A stretch of DNA of 64,000 bases. Origin: Schistocephalus solidus (taxonomy: Eukaryota > Platyhelminthes > Cestoda > Diphyllobothriidea > Diphyllobothriidae). Shown here piece after piece: positions 20,676 through 33,529 of this stretch (its first letter is position 1; every line of letters starts with the position of its first letter). Location of the stretch: positions 1 to 64,000 of the forward strand of contig WEDG01000268.1 in the NCBI GenBank assembly GCA_017591395.1, in the 5' to 3' direction. The notes beneath the pieces were generated by a model. That model ran no database searches, was not told where the DNA came from, and worked only from the letters and a program-made list of their open reading frames with translations. Made by a program: the position numbers and the translations under genes.

Positions 20676-22360
20676 TTGAAATCACTGAAAAGAGATGAAA
20701 GTATAGTCATTATGCCGGCTGACAAAGGTGGCGCAACTGTTATCATGGACAAGACCGACTACGTCAACAAGGCAAACCAGATCTTCAATGACAGGGAAGC
20801 GTACACCCCACTTGATGCGGACCCAACGAAAAAACAGGCAGCTGTTGTAAAGAAGAAAGTGAACGAACTTTCTCGATTGAAACTCATTAGCCCCGAGGAC
20901 TCCAGATTCATGACCCTCAGTGACCCCCGTATCGCACTTGCATATGGCCTTCCAAAGGTGCACAAACCAAATGCACCATTGAGGATCATAGTACCGCTTA
21001 TTGGATCCCCGACTTACAATCTTGCCAAATGGCTATACAGGAAACTAAAGCACCTCAGTGATGGATCACAATACAACGTAAGAAACTCGCAGGCATTCCT
21101 ACAGAAAATTCAAAGGAGTTCAAGTAAGTCCTGACGAATGTATTGTATCGTTCGACGTTGTTTCTCTGTTTTCCTCTATACCGCATGACTTGACCATTGA
21201 CTGCATAGAGCGATGTCTAGATGAAAAATCCTATCGGCATTCCAAAGCAGCACGTTTCAGACATGCTTAAGCTCTGCCTTAAGAACTATTGTCAATTCGA
21301 TGGCAAATACTATCAACAAGTTAAGGGCACCCCAATGGGCTCTCCAATATCGGGGCTACTTGCCGAATTAGTCTTACAGCGACTAGAAGAAGGCGTCTTA
21401 CAACGTTTTAAACCAAAGATGTGGCTCCGCTACGTAGATGACACATTCGTTATCATAAAGACTTGTGACGTTGAGCAATTGCACCAGAGTCTGAATGGGG
21501 TCTTCCCGACTATACAATTTACACGCGAAGCTGCAACAAGTGATACACTACCATTCCTAGACGTGAAAAATACAACGACTCAGTGATGGTGGACTCGCAA
21601 CAAGCGTCCACCGAAAGGACTCTACTGCAGAAATCATGCTTAACTATGCAAGTAACCACCCCGCGGCCCACAAAAGAAGCTGTGTTCGAACCCTTTTCCA
21701 TCGGGCCTTCCGCTATTGCAGCAGCGATGAACTTCTTAAGAAAGAACTATCGTATTTGTATCAGTTCTTCCGGTCAAATGGATACCCAACGAGCTTCGTG
21801 AAAAATTGTCTTCGACGCCAGAGACAAACGCAGAACCTTGTTTCTAATGGAGATATAGTGCCACGGAAATTTTTATTCCTTACCTTACATGCAAGGTGTT
21901 TCCGAAACAATCTCTCGACAATTAAGTCACTTTGGCATCTCTGTCGCCCACAAGCCTGCGTCCTCCATACGCGCAACCCTATGCAGAGTAAAGGACCCCC
22001 TTCCAAAAGAACAATTAAGCAATGTCATTTACCGCATACCGTGCGCAAACTGCCCTTCTGTTTACATTGGCCATACAGGCCGACGTCTTGGGACTCGCAT
22101 CAACGAACATAAGCTTGCCATTCGCCGACGTGACCCCTTATCACTCGTGTTTGCGCACTCCCTTGAATGCGACCATCGCTTCAATTGGGACAGTACCGAC
22201 GTGATCGCCATGGCTTAACACCAAACAAGCTCGAGAATTCCTCGAAGCTTGGCACTCTAGCACAACTAGCATTAACCGCCACGTTGACCTAGATGCTCAT
22301 TACGAAGGATTACGTGCACGATTTACTAACGAGCGCCCACGACCTAGCAACGACTGCTAA
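20676..22360 (+). pseudogene. PLE-1 RT / GIY-YIG endonuclease, frameshifted (right arm)
   Basis: Open segments are 20,652-21,134, 21,221-21,586, 21,636-22,112 and 21,889-22,218. Motifs: YGLPKVHK; A, FDVVSLFSSIP (from about 21,151); B, GTPMGSPISG (21,326-21,355); C, YVDDTF (21,431-21,448); D, LPFLDV (21,548-21,565); nuclease VYIGHTGRR (22,060-22,086), REFLEAWHS, INRHVDLDA. Frame breaks lie near 21,110, 21,225, 21,570, 21,870 and 22,215, mostly at homopolymers or single inserted bases and mostly different from those in the left arm. Both arms share a break near the A run before VSPDECIV. All RT aspartates and nuclease residues I can identify are kept. Confidence 0.88.
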
Positions 22361-22789
22361 TCCTTTCGGCTTTTAATCTCACTTCTCGCCAACCCCACCT
22401 CACACATGGTGAACCGCAATTAAACATTCCGACACCTCCAACCGACGCAGTGACCCCCTAAATCCAACCCGGAACCATGATCGATAATCTAGCCGGCCGT
22501 AGTTACTCGCCGCCCACCTCCCCTCCCAAACAAGCCAATGTAATTGTTCTCTCCTCACCCCCCCCGTCCCAAAAACATGCCCCGATTATTGGTCCACCCA
22601 CCACCCACTCACACCAGCTGTTTGCTTGTCACAATCTGTCCTGTCGCGCCACTTCACTTTCTCCTCTGTTCATTTCTGTCTGACGACGGGTTGGTGTCAC
22701 CAACTTGAAAAATTTACGAGTAAAACTCCATTTCCCGAAGAGCATTTTTCTTTCATTATACTATCTCGGGATGCAAACAACCTCTGTTA

Positions 22790-22791
<2 letters not shown>
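20676..22791 (+). mobile_element. Penelope-like retroelement PLE-1, 5'-truncated (right arm)
   Basis: As in the left arm but starting about 70 bp further 5' in the element (IVIMPADKGGATVIMD). It runs through RT and GIY-YIG to the TAA at 22,358-22,360, then a 3' UTR with CTGACGA (22,680) and a GTTGGT/ACCAAC hairpin, and an outer end shared with the left arm before (TA)n. In a perfect palindrome the RT would be on the minus strand here; it is on the plus strand. Confidence 0.9.

Positions 22792-22855
<64 letters not shown>
22792..22855. repeat. (TA)n microsatellite
   Basis: About 64 bp of TA separating PLE-1 from the ribozyme array; mirror of 14,364-14,449. Confidence 0.95.
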
Positions 22856-22858
<3 letters not shown>

Positions 22859-22952
22859 GGTAACTGGCGTAGGCGGACAAATGGGATCGGAGGAGATCCT
22901 TACCACATTAGTGAGTGTTACGCACTTGTTTGGCTTGTTTATGTACCTCACC

Positions 22953-23021
22953 GCACAAGGCATATGATGTACTGATGATCGGTAATGACCGTGAAACAGC
23001 TGTCTGCGTCTTGCCTGTTGC
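22953..23021 (+). ncRNA. Hammerhead ribozyme, unit 1 (right arm)
   Basis: CTGATGA at 22,972-22,978, stem II CGGT-AATG-ACCG, GAAAC from 22,993, ACAGCTGT, cleavage predicted after C23,004. Stem I pairs TGCGTC/GATGTA and GCCT/AGGC with internal loops. Confidence 0.88.
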
Positions 23022-23188
23022 ACTCTTTTAGCAACATATTTGTGCTATATATATGGTATGTGTCCTATGACACAACGTTCGTTAATCGCCGGTAGGTAAC
23101 TGGCGGGCGGACAAATGGGATCGAGTGAGATCCTTACCACATTAGTGAGTGTTACGCACTTGTTTGGCTTTGTTTATGTACCCTCACT

Positions 23189-23257
23189 GCACAAGGCATA
23201 TGATGTACTGATGATCGGTAATGACCGTGAAACAGCTGTCTGCGTCTTGCCTGTTGC
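23189..23257 (+). ncRNA. Hammerhead ribozyme, unit 2 (right arm)
   Basis: CTGATGA at 23,208-23,214; complete core and stems as in unit 1; cleavage predicted after C23,240. Confidence 0.88.
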
Positions 23258-23419
23258 ACTCTTAGCAACATATTTGTGCTATATATATGGTATGTGTCCT
23301 ATGACACAACGTTCGTTTATCGCCGGTAGGTAACTGGCGGTCGGACAAATGGGATCGAGTGAGATCCTTACCACATTAGTGAGTGTTACGCACTTGTTTG
23401 CTTGTTTATGTACCTCACT

Positions 23420-23488
23420 GCACAAGGCATATGATGTACTGATGATCGGTAATGACCGTGAAACAGCTGTCTGCGTCTTGCCTGTTGC
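23420..23488 (+). ncRNA. Hammerhead ribozyme, unit 3 (right arm)
   Basis: CTGATGA at 23,439-23,445; complete core and stems; cleavage predicted after C23,471. The unit ends shortly after in the (TA)n tract. Confidence 0.88.
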
Positions 23489-23510
23489 ACTCTTAGCAAC
23501 ATATTTGTGC

Positions 23511-23516
23511 TATATA

Positions 23517-23579
<63 letters not shown>
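23511..23579. repeat. (TA)n microsatellite
   Basis: About 69 bp, nearly pure TA, outer boundary of the right ribozyme array; mirror of 13,656-13,713. Confidence 0.95.
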
Positions 23580-23582
<3 letters not shown>

Positions 23583-23904
23583 AAAGACCTTATACCATAC
23601 TTCCAACAAAGGTACTTGCTAAAAAGACCAGATACATAGTGCACTGATTTTTCTACTGCTGCGTGACGCAGCAACCAGGTTTTCGGCTTCTCGGTGGCTC
23701 ACCCAGCGTTCTCTATGCGGTTTCTGTTATGTCGACTCCAGAGAATAATCAGTGAATCAATTTCTGAAATTAATAAGTGCAGGACATAGATTCAGGTGAC
23801 TTCGGGCATGACGCTTTTATGGCAGACCCGAAATTTCAATGTTCATTTGGGCCGAAGACAATCAACCACTGTGGAGTAACCACGTAATGCGCATTCGACA
23901 AACC

Positions 23905-24620
23905 TGTTGTTCTAAATTTTGTGAACAATAGCTTTGTTAATCACAAAAATGAGCACCATCATTAGCCTAATTGATCGGGCCAAAGGCAACCCTGTTCTAC
24001 CAATGAAACCCTTCAATGACGACTTTACTATATTTTTCAGACTGTTCTCCAAAATGGGTACTCTAGAGATTTCGTACGTGGATGCCTGAGACAACAGCAG
24101 CTAAAATGAAAAGTTTAAGCAAATAAATCGCTTGATCTGAGACCTGAACCATAAAACTGGCAGATAATTCCTTGCATTACGAATGTGTCTGAACCCGTCG
24201 GAAAAACACCAGAGGAGACCAAAAATACAAGTGTTTTACAAATCGAGGTCTATATTACCCCCTATTGCATAACCTATGGATATGGTGCTCGGCTTTAGAT
24301 AACAGAGAATCTCGGTTAAAGGATCTTTATGCTACATCTGGAACACAAGGGGTACTTTTACTGGGAACTTGGCTTCCAAGCACAAACAGGAACATCAGTT
24401 AACAGTAAAGGAGCAATAGCACTTGTCCCATTTAAATAGCCGGAAAATCCGGACGCAAATATAATTGCTACAAAATTCGCGCTTTTGTCTGTCGCCCATC
24501 TAAAAACGCTGAGAATTTGGAAATCATTCTTTCCGATGACATTTGAATTCAATCGGCAGATCGAATTAGATGCTGTGTACACATTTTCGGGAAAAATGTA
24601 AACGTTGAAAACTAATATGC
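23905..24620 (+). pseudogene. Decayed PLE-4 relic (right arm)
   Basis: Mirror of 12,640-13,335: post-RT block (NHKMSTIISLIDR-like, with indels), linker, and GIY-YIG remains ending in an IELDAVYTF-like block near 24,560-24,595. Broken by frameshifts at positions differing from the left copy. Confidence 0.68.
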
Positions 24621-24789
24621 ATGGGAAGCCATCCCGCATGAATAACAAATGAGTATTGATTTTTCAAAATGTTTAGCATTTTAACCGTTTTCACATTCGA
24701 TATACTGAAATCTGACGTCGGACTTAAGAAACAGCAGTCGAAAAACTTACGAAATACAATATGTTTTTGCTGATGTTTATTATAATTGG

Positions 24790-25230
24790 CTGAACGAAAG
24801 CAAAGTAAGCCCGGAACAGTGCTCTTCAGATTAACCCTCCAATACTGTTTGTCCCCCTGCTGATATATTCTATGGCTGACTTCGGCCCGGAATGCGTGGA
24901 ACATCTATTCGTGCACCATCCATATAGCTGGTTCCTCTCGGGAAGCTGATAGACTGCGTGCACCCATTCCTGAGTGATTATATCCTATCTGCAGCTCCGA
25001 GAAGTAGCAGATGGCGGAGCTGATGAACTTCTTTTTCGGTGAAAGTGCCCATGACTCATCTGGTAGTGCCCAGTGGTGGGGACGCCTATGCGCCATGGTG
25101 ATGCGTGCTTGCTTTTGTTTCCCAATCCCAACTGGTAGTCAGGGTTATAACTGGTTGATTTGAGAGCTAATGAGCCCGAAAATATCTGTATTAATTCAGC
25201 AAAGCTCGGAAAGCATCTCCCTCTGATATA
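24790..25230 (+). repeat. Repeat R3, copy b (right arm)
   Basis: Mirror of 12,018-12,475, same landmarks on the opposite strand, about 1.2 tandem units with a 365-bp period, downstream of PLE-4 on the same strand. Confidence 0.55.
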
Positions 25231-26574
25231 CACATATTTATATCTGTGGTAGAGTAGCTCGCTGATCACATTAATGAGCTTACTTGCTCCGTTGTACTTT
25301 GTGGCTAGATCCTAAAGCCCCAGAGCCGGTCACAAATAATTTATGCCAAAATGAGGACCACGGAAAAAGAATAAAAGAGATTTTGAATGGAGCATCACCG
25401 CAGCGTATAGGTCGTCCTTCCTGGTGAAGCTGTTTGGTAATTCGGCAAATTCTAAAACTAAATGCAGTTTGGTGAGAGTCCGGTGCTACGCTTTTGGAAT
25501 TTAATGTGTGCATTCATAAGGATGGATGATAATTCTGGTAGTTTATCGTGTTGTAGCCCTAACAGGGCTAAGCATGCTTGCAAAGCGATCGCTACGCTGG
25601 GAGACCCAGCGACGGATAAATAATCGATTTATAGTTGGAAATGTAATCACAGACATATAAATTTCTATGGGAAGAATGCGTCCCTAGCCAAATTACTATG
25701 TGTGCTTTCCAGGCGACTGGAGTTCCAGTTATATTGAAAAACTTCCAAATAGTATGCACTGTTGGTTGTGCTTTGCAGAAGTTTGGTGTAGAACATAGAC
25801 CTGCGCTAACCTTTTCTATGTAGTGGGTAGGAGCGTTATCTGGAGCCCGTGGTTTTGAGACGCATATGTGCAAGCTCACCGAAATGCAAAACCCTAATCG
25901 TTACTGAAAATCAATCGACCCGGACGAAATCCTCACGTGATTCTTCTTTTCACTAAAATTCGACCTCGAATGATCTATCTTTTTCTAATTTCCATTTCTG
26001 ATATTTCGATGAGGAATGTTCACGTTCTGTGTCGTCCCTGAGCCTGCTTATACACTTTTTGAAAGATACTGACACTTTGTTGTTGCAAATGACCACATAG
26101 ACCCTCCTCCTCTTCTTTAATTGGGAATCATGGTCTTTATGCTGCTATTCTTTTACAATATATTTTACCGTTTTAAATGTATTGCAAAGATGTAATAATT
26201 GTTAATTAGTTTATAAACGGATATGGCAGGGGTATTTTCGTTTCTCGATTGCGTCATAGCAGAACGCAAATTGCACCATTTATACATACTCGTTTACACA
26301 GAAGGTAAATTGGGCAAGGTGTGGCGCCGAGCTAGAATTAATGAGTGTGGTCAATAACCGATTTCCCATAAAAGCCACTTATGCATTTTAGGGGAACAAG
26401 ATTCTAAAAGATTTACTCATCTAACGTTTTCAGTAAAAAACGGCTACGGCTTCGCTGAAAATAACGTTCTAACTATCTTTCCTTCTTCGTTTTATATGAA
26501 CTGACAATCAAGTGTCAAATTGTCAGAATAAGTTTTGGAAAATATTATTTCTAATTAGATCCAACGGGTGGTCT

Positions 26575-26705
26575 TTGACAGATTTAAATGATTCCTTTGA
26601 GCAATTTGTGAGAAATCCGGCGGCCTTGGTGGAATTCGAAACAACAACAGCAAGGAGAAGGCGTTAATACAGACAACGTTACAGCCATTGAGCTATGAAA
26701 GATCC
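26575..26705 (-). repeat. tRNA-like SINE fragment 3 (right arm)
   Basis: Mirror of 10,575-10,690, with A-box-like and decayed B-box-like strings on the minus strand. Confidence 0.48.
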
Positions 26706-26864
26706 CGAGAGCCTTGATTTTTAATCACAATTGTCAAGTTACCCACGCCTAAACTACTGCAACTTATTGAATCCACTAATTCTGGATACAGTAAGCTGAC
26801 TGTCTAAGCTGGATTGGCTAAAGTGATCAATACTATGAAATCCAGCAAAATGAATACCAGGCCT

Positions 26865-26965
26865 GAGTATCTCACGCGGCTAGAGCGCTGGCTGGACTAA
26901 AGCTTTTCTGTTGTCCAATTGTTCGAATCCCATGGAGGCCGCATGTTTTTCACAATCCGGGTAAG
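26865..26965 (+). repeat. tRNA-like SINE fragment 2 (right arm)
   Basis: Mirror of 10,325-10,425; GGCTAGAGCGCTGG and GTTCGAATCCC on the + strand. Confidence 0.5.
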
Positions 26966-27124
26966 AGGAATTCGTTGGCTGATGCCACCCCCTCTTTCTC
27001 AACTAATAATGCTGGTAGTCATCTATTAGCTAGTCCAGATTGAGCTTTTAGGCAATCCTTGCATGGGCAGTGAGCTGACTGTATCGAAGTACTCGATTCC
27101 ATACGTCGCAGTAAGTAGGCGAGG

Positions 27125-27235
27125 TCTCATGGCTCAGGTGGCTGGGCAGTTGACTGTACTAAAGTCTTTTCTCTTGCCGTCACGCGCTCGAATCCCCGCC
27201 AAGCCGTCAAATTTGTCACAACCGGATCGGACGAT
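27125..27235 (+). repeat. tRNA-like SINE fragment 1 (right arm)
   Basis: Mirror of 10,065-10,175; TGGCTCAGGTGGCTGG and CGCTCGAATC on the + strand. Confidence 0.5.
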
Positions 27236-28522
27236 ATTCTAATCAATCTTCATTTCCACTATTAATGTTATACATCGAAAAAGCACATATGGCCTGACCT
27301 GTTTATTGGCATATAAAACTGCCTGAATGAAAAGCAGAGTTCGTTTTCATTAAAAATATACCGTAGATCACATTCCACCTGAGTAAAAGGTCATATTGAA
27401 TAGCGAGTAAGAATAATGTTTGCAATTTCAGCGTCCGAAGTATTCTGAAACATTCAATGAATTTCAACATCATGTTGTAAACTGTGACAGTTTTCTTCTC
27501 AGACACCGGTTAACATATGTGAACTGATTTATTGAGACTCACATTTAGAAGTCCTTCTAGTGTCAAAACAAAGAAAAGCGTTTTTCGCAAATTAACTTTT
27601 TCGGGGCCCACGTCCTATGAGAACATCGGTTTATCGACATCAAGTGAAGGAGTATTGAAGTTCATCAGTTCCCTGGTGCTAATGACCGTGTGCTTTCCCA
27701 CTGCCATCTGCAAATTGGTCCCGTTACTTGCCAACTGACCTTGCAGTATATAGCATCTCTTAGGCGAGGCTTATCTACCTACACGTGTTGAGCGTAGATG
27801 ACCATGGTGTGTGTTGGCTACTAAAAGGTATGACTGCGTAATGTAAAGAGTTGATCTACAGAAATCTAGGATAGCAGTAAGTTACCGACAACACTGCGCG
27901 AGTTATATCTGAGGTACCTTGAGATCGACCGATGCCTATGTTACCGAATCCGCCCCATTATAATTACTGGATGCCCATTAAGCTTTCAGCCTACTCTGAG
28001 CGACGTTTCAGATATTTTACCACTTCTGGGGATAAAAGATCTTAGCCTTCCACGCATTCAGTGAGGCGAAATAAAGCTATAACTTGAAATCGTAAGAGCG
28101 CGATTTATTTGAAGTTGCACTACCTATCGGCGTGCGCATCAAAATCTCCCAGTATTTCTAAAGTTCGTGCTGGATTTATTACGCTAATTTCTTTCCGTGC
28201 ACTTATTTACTGGATACGAGTCTTCTAGATAAGCAAGTGCGCAGAGAAAAGGCGTCCTTCGGGTTCGAAAGAAACCCCTTCAAAATATTACAGCATTTTT
28301 AGACCTCGAATTTGGTTTTCTAAAGCTCTGTGAACTGTACATCAAGATAAATAGCATATCTTTACATGCCGGTATTGAACAGTCTTCCGATTAATAACTA
28401 TGCGTCAAAATTTACCTTTAACGGCACAAACAGTTTTGCACAGCTGCTTTAAGTCGTAATAGTTGCATTAATAGAAAATAAAAATGAACCTTTCAATAAC
28501 CCTATCCTCGGCCAAATATCAG

Positions 28523-28934
28523 TGTTATCTCCTGCCAGTTTGAAGAGTATCCACGTCTGTCTCGGGTAAAACACTATCTGGCCTATATACGCGCGTTGTT
28601 TCCTACCTTCTTTGGATTTCCCCTGTCCACATGAATTGAGCTTCTTTGTTAATACCCATCGACTTTTAATCTTTAAACTTCGGGTCACATGTACTTATTG
28701 TTGCATTGCTCTTACATATGCGTGTGTGACGAACGCTGGCGAAAAACGCGTCGTTGCAACGTCGTCTAGAGTCCAGGTCTAATTTGGGCCGACTCTTGCT
28801 TTTGGCCTACAGGTATCTTCAGTTGAGATTTGTATCTGGCTTATTCTTCATTATTTTTCTTTATTAATAGTAATGTGGTTTTGCATTACCGAGTTTACGT
28901 ACGCGTTACTCTGGGATGACCGAATTGCCGGACA
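28523..28934 (+). repeat. 5' LTR of BEL/Pao (right arm)
   Basis: Begins TGTTATCTCCTGCC and ends GGACA; mirror of 8,389-8,787. Confidence 0.82.
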
Positions 28935-29189
28935 ACGAGGTACTCGGCGTTTTTACCTGCGCATTGGCCGGATTGATTTAATGCACACGCGTTCCAAGGG
29001 ACAAATAACTTCCGATTTAATGTTCAAAAGCAGTCGAATCGGACGGTTAGTACCGCAACAGCGGAAACCAAAACCTATGCTATTCCTAAGCCGGCTCTTG
29101 GAAGTTAGGGTTCTGGTAATTTGTTCCAGCCGTAAGATAGAAGTCTGCTTTGGGTGCCGCCTTTTAGACTGTTCAGCTCAGTGAGAAAG

Positions 29190-30210
29190 CGTGTTGAGAC
29201 GGAAATCAAGCTCGCGCGATGCGTTCTTGATGTCGAGAGTAAAATGAAAACTCACTAGAGTTGAGGCTTAAAGTCGAGACTTGTCGTGGATTTGGGGAGA
29301 CGATGCTGATGATGTGAGAATCGTAGAGCAGAACCGCTGCGTGTATCTCATCACAGTGAATGAGGAAGCTCTGGGATGGCAGTGGCTGATGGATACAAAA
29401 CCATGTTTGAGGCACCTCGAGGCAGAATATGATTCACACCGAGGATTCAGTGACCAGTTTAGAACTGTCTAAATTGGAGTTGTGCTATTTTGATGGAAAT
29501 TCTGCACCAGCATCAGAAATTTGTTTTGCCAGGATTGAGGCAAGTATGTTGAGAGCAAGTTGGAGGAATCCCAGATAAAGACTTCGCTTGTACCAAAACG
29601 CACTCATGTGACTCAGATGCTGGAGCGGCGATTGAAGAGTAGTGTCATGTTACCTTTTTCGATGTGGCGATCAAGAGAGCGCATGAGAGAGATGCTTGGA
29701 GACTTGTTCAGCCAACCGCATAGTTGTTGCACGGTCCCTTCTGCAGGGGACCGTCTTTAGTCAAAGCAGAGACCAGATCGACACATACGGCAGAGTCACT
29801 TTCCGACTTGTGCATTAAAACTGAAGGGTCACGAAACTTGCACTCACGCAAATGATGTGGTGTGTGATTTGCATTCTCTGGAATGTCTTGGAGCGAATAG
29901 CTGCTGCTCGCCTTTACACTATGCAAAACCAATGGGCTGGCTAAACCGACGAGGCGGACCTCGACCTTTGCCGATCCCACGGAGTTCGTTGAAACGCGTT
30001 CAAGAATAGCACGCAGTTGGTGGCGGGACAGCTAGCAAGGGAGGGAGAGGCACGATCGCCAGCCTTCAAGCAATACTGTGCAACACCAAGAGCGTGAAAG
30101 GTCCTACCACTTTCTTTAGCCTCTGGAGCCACGTCAGGCCCTCAGCCTTTTGTTTTATAGGCTCACAATCCCACGAAGTAGCAAGTTGTCCGTTCCTTAC
30201 CGCATTTGGA
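29190..30210 (+). pseudogene. gag: Broken BEL/Pao gag (right arm)
   Basis: Fragments equal those of the left arm (VYLITVNEEAL at 29,341, a SQPHSCCTV-like decayed block, SHEVASCPFL near 30,170-30,200), interrupted by extra indels. The knuckle runs into the RT motif-B-like FGLTSSPF, as in the left arm. Confidence 0.7.
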
Positions 30211-32760
30211 TTAACTTCTTCGCCCTTTTTATGTCACCTTTGCTTTTACAAAAAGTCAGTTGAAGATTTAGAGTTCATTCTACGGTTCACCAGTTTGTAA
30301 AGCGATGCATCAGAAGTATTTAAGTTGATGATTGCCTGGTTTCGTTACGTGATTCCAATTCTACCAAGCGTTTTTGTGGACGAAATTTTTGGCACTAATT
30401 TCTCAAGGTGGCTTTCGTATGGCGGAACTGGGCGTCCAATGAACGCCGTATACTTCATTAATCAATGCGACCGAACGTTCTTCTGGTATGCAAAAATATT
30501 ACTGCTAATCCACTACCAACGGAACAAAATTTTGGGTTGCAGTGGGATACGGATTCGATATTCTGGCAATCAATATCAATATGCCTACGAAAACTGTTTA
30601 CTCGAGGACATCTTGTCTTGTTTGTCCTCCCGTACGACCCTCTGGTTTCGTTTCCCCTGGTGATACCAGAAAGTGCTTACTGCAATCCTTATGCAAAAGC
30701 TGATTGAACTGAATGAGCAACTATCTACCATCGAGAGCTGTCATGAACTGGATGTCTACTTACGGATTATGGGAAAAACTCTTCAGCTGGTTCGATGTAC
30801 TAAAGCTCAAAAGGTGTCATTGATCTAATGCGGGTCGAACTACTACGTGTTTTGCGATGCTTAGAAGCAGAATAGAGTGCAGTATTATATGCTCCTCATT
30901 AACGACACATGAAATTCACTCTGCTCACTTGTTTATTCAAAAGCACGTATGCATCCCTCAAAGCCGTCTCTATAAACACGTTTAGAGTTGGCTGCTACCT
31001 GGCTGTGCGCGTGGCCAATCTCATCCGATCAGCTACGGATAGTTACTTTCAAACAATTAATTTCTGTACCGATTCAATGTAAGTCATATATTATACACAC
31101 AATGGATCAACCAGGTTCTGCGAAAAATTTTTGGCCAACCTGACTGACGGTTATACATGGCCTTGTCTGTAACTTAGCAGAGGAGATACATGAGTTTGGA
31201 GGTTAACCGAGCAGACATAGCTTCGGGGTACGCGTGAAAATTCGCGCTCGTAATGAGATGTTTGCGCGTTCCGGAATTTCAGTTCGACCTGAAAGCGAAT
31301 TAAATGTACAGCCGCCAGTGGGATAGCGAAGGCCTGGAATTCAAAAGAACAACAGCAAGTTCATGTCTTTAACTCAATACGACAGTTTGGAAAAATTGGT
31401 TATGCGTTTTTCAAGTTGGACAAGGCTACAATGGGCCGTGGTCTGGCTCCTGCGTTTCAAGCAGTATAAAATCGTCTCTACCGGCAAGAGCACCTCTGGA
31501 GACATTGATGCTGAAGGCTATATTCGGGTTTCGAAAATGCGCCGGGCTAGTGATAGTTGATGAAGCATGTACAGGACCAGCGCTTGCCTCAAGCACTAAG
31601 TATTATCCGATTTATGCAAACAAATGTTGATTGTCAAAGTGAAAACCGTTAGATCTAGTGGTTTTGAAGAGCTTCGTGTCCGGTTTGATTACTGGAATAG
31701 TGTGCGTTGAGGTTGCAGAGCTACTCGAGTTACTGAGAGTCATTTAAACGCTTAACACTGCGGGACGGCACAAGTTTTGGGTGCCATTCGTCAGAAGTTT
31801 TGGATCGTAAAAAGGGAAGTGTGTCATCAGAGCATATTTATCCTGTGGACGTAAATCCAGGCCACATCAAAGGACAGATGATAGCCCCTACCTTACAAAC
31901 AACAGAGGCGGGAAGGTATTCTTTCAAATTTGTTGAACTGACTATTTTATACCCTTTAGACCAAACGAGGACGGTCTTATGAGAAACGGTATGGCTACTT
32001 GTTAAGTTGCCTACAGACTAGGGCCGTTCACCTTTAGTCTTTCTACGGATTCCTTTCACCAACGCCTGATGAAGTTTGTTAGTAGGCAATGCAGGCCAAT
32101 TTACATATACAGTAAAAATAGAACCAATTTCGTTGGATTAGTGTGAGAGCTTCGAAGTGACAAACAAAAGTGGGATCAAAAGATGGCGTCAGATAAATTA
32201 CTCACTTCAGAGACACAGTGGCATCTTTAACCCACCCCGCCGCTAGGCATCGCGGTGGTGTATGGAGCATTTGATCAGATCAGTGTAACGAATTCTGATT
32301 TCGCTGTGTAGTGAGCACTCGCATAACCGATGAGAAAATCAGTACGCTTTTGTATAAGCAGAAGGCGTATTAAACAGCAGACCGCTGATTCCATAAGCAT
32401 CAAACAGTACTTATCTGCAAAACCTTGTACCTAACAGTTTGTTATTGATGCGAAAAAGTCCGGGGCTGTCCAGCACTGAAGATTTGTTTATGCCTGCGCA
32501 GGAAACAAATAAACTATTTGGCGGGTGTCTTTTGGCGACTTTGGACGCCGGAATACCTCCGACATTACAACAACATGTACAAAATGGCTTCCAAAGTGTC
32601 GAGAGCTGAAATCAAGGGCGTGGCTTAATTAGGGTGGGTGGTGTCGTGAAGAGGGACGTTAGAGGATTTGCTTACTAGAGGCGTACCGAAGCTGGTGCTT
32701 GGTAAGAACGGACTCGGACTATTTGCACAGTGGTTGGTAGTGTATCTTAGAGGAGCTGAG
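30211..32760 (+). pseudogene. pol: Broken BEL/Pao pol (right arm)
   Basis: Same order as the left arm: PLPTEQNFGLQWDTDS and YDPL (30,465-30,707), FSSWTRLQWAVVWLLRFKQY (31,363-31,560), GRYSFKFVELTILYPLDQTR (31,800-31,982, a frame-shifted equivalent of VGTDYFIPF), then integrase and C-terminal remains to about 32,760. Confidence 0.78.
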
Positions 32761-32818
32761 CATAGATAAAAATAGAAAAGAGACGGGCGTGGAAACTACG
32801 TGAATAATTGGTGAGTAG

Positions 32819-33231
32819 TGTTGTCCTCTGCCGAATAAGTTTGAAAAGTCTCCATGTCTCTGTCATGCGAGATTCATTTGACCCTATTTGCACGTTGTTC
32901 CCTACCTTATGTGTTTTTCTCCTGTCCACTTGGACTGAACTTCTTCATTTATCCCCATCTGAAACTTCGGGTCACCCGTATTGTTGCGTTTATCTTACAC
33001 GCGCGTGGTGGCAGATGCTAGCGAACACTCGTCGTTAATAATTATTGTCTAGAGTCAGTTTTCATGTTTGACCGACTCATTTTGTTTTTCCGGCTACTGA
33101 GTGTCTACCGCTGATGTTTTGCATTTGGTTTATTCTTCATTATTTTCTTTATTAATAGTGATGTGACTAAACTCAGTGTGGCTTGCATTTCGAGCTTTGC
33201 GTACGCGTTATGGGATGCCGAATCGTCGACA
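32819..33231 (+). repeat. 3' LTR of BEL/Pao (right arm)
   Basis: Begins TGTTGTCCTCTGCC and ends TCGACA; mirror of 4,149-4,552. Confidence 0.82.
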
Positions 33232-33529
33232 TTAGTCAGCTTACGGATGCATGAAGTTTGGGACGTTTACAAAATAAAATTGCTGATAAGAAACTCTGAT
33301 AGATAAAATTATAAAAACTTAAAGATAACGAGGAAGATGGTATTCATCTTATCCTTCCAGCGTCCTATATCGGAGACATGTCACAAATACGTCTAACAAT
33401 GAAAAGGCCAACATCTGCACCGCGACCTCAACGTTTCTGGTGTGGGAGCATTCCTTTTTGTAGAAACCATTCCAAATGATGCAACTTCTGAGACGAGCAC
33501 CAAGAGTCGTGAAAAAGGCATCAAAGTTT

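Larger units (their letters stand above)
22856..23510 (+). repeat. 232-bp tandem array with hammerhead ribozymes, right arm
   Basis: Mirror of 13,714-14,363, with ribozymes now on the + strand and cleavage sites after 23,004, 23,240 and 23,471 (spacing about 232-236 with indels). The first unit is 5'-truncated at the (TA)n tract. Units also contain short TATATATA inside, the probable point of joining to the long (TA)n tracts. Confidence 0.9.
28523..33231 (+). mobile_element. BEL/Pao LTR retrotransposon, internally deleted (right arm)
   Basis: Mirror of 4,149-8,787, read on the + strand. LTRs are at 28,523-28,934 and 32,819-33,231, with TG...CA termini. The same gag and pol landmarks appear in order, with a different set of frameshifts. 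The same protease/N-terminal RT deletion is present in both arms. Confidence 0.85.
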
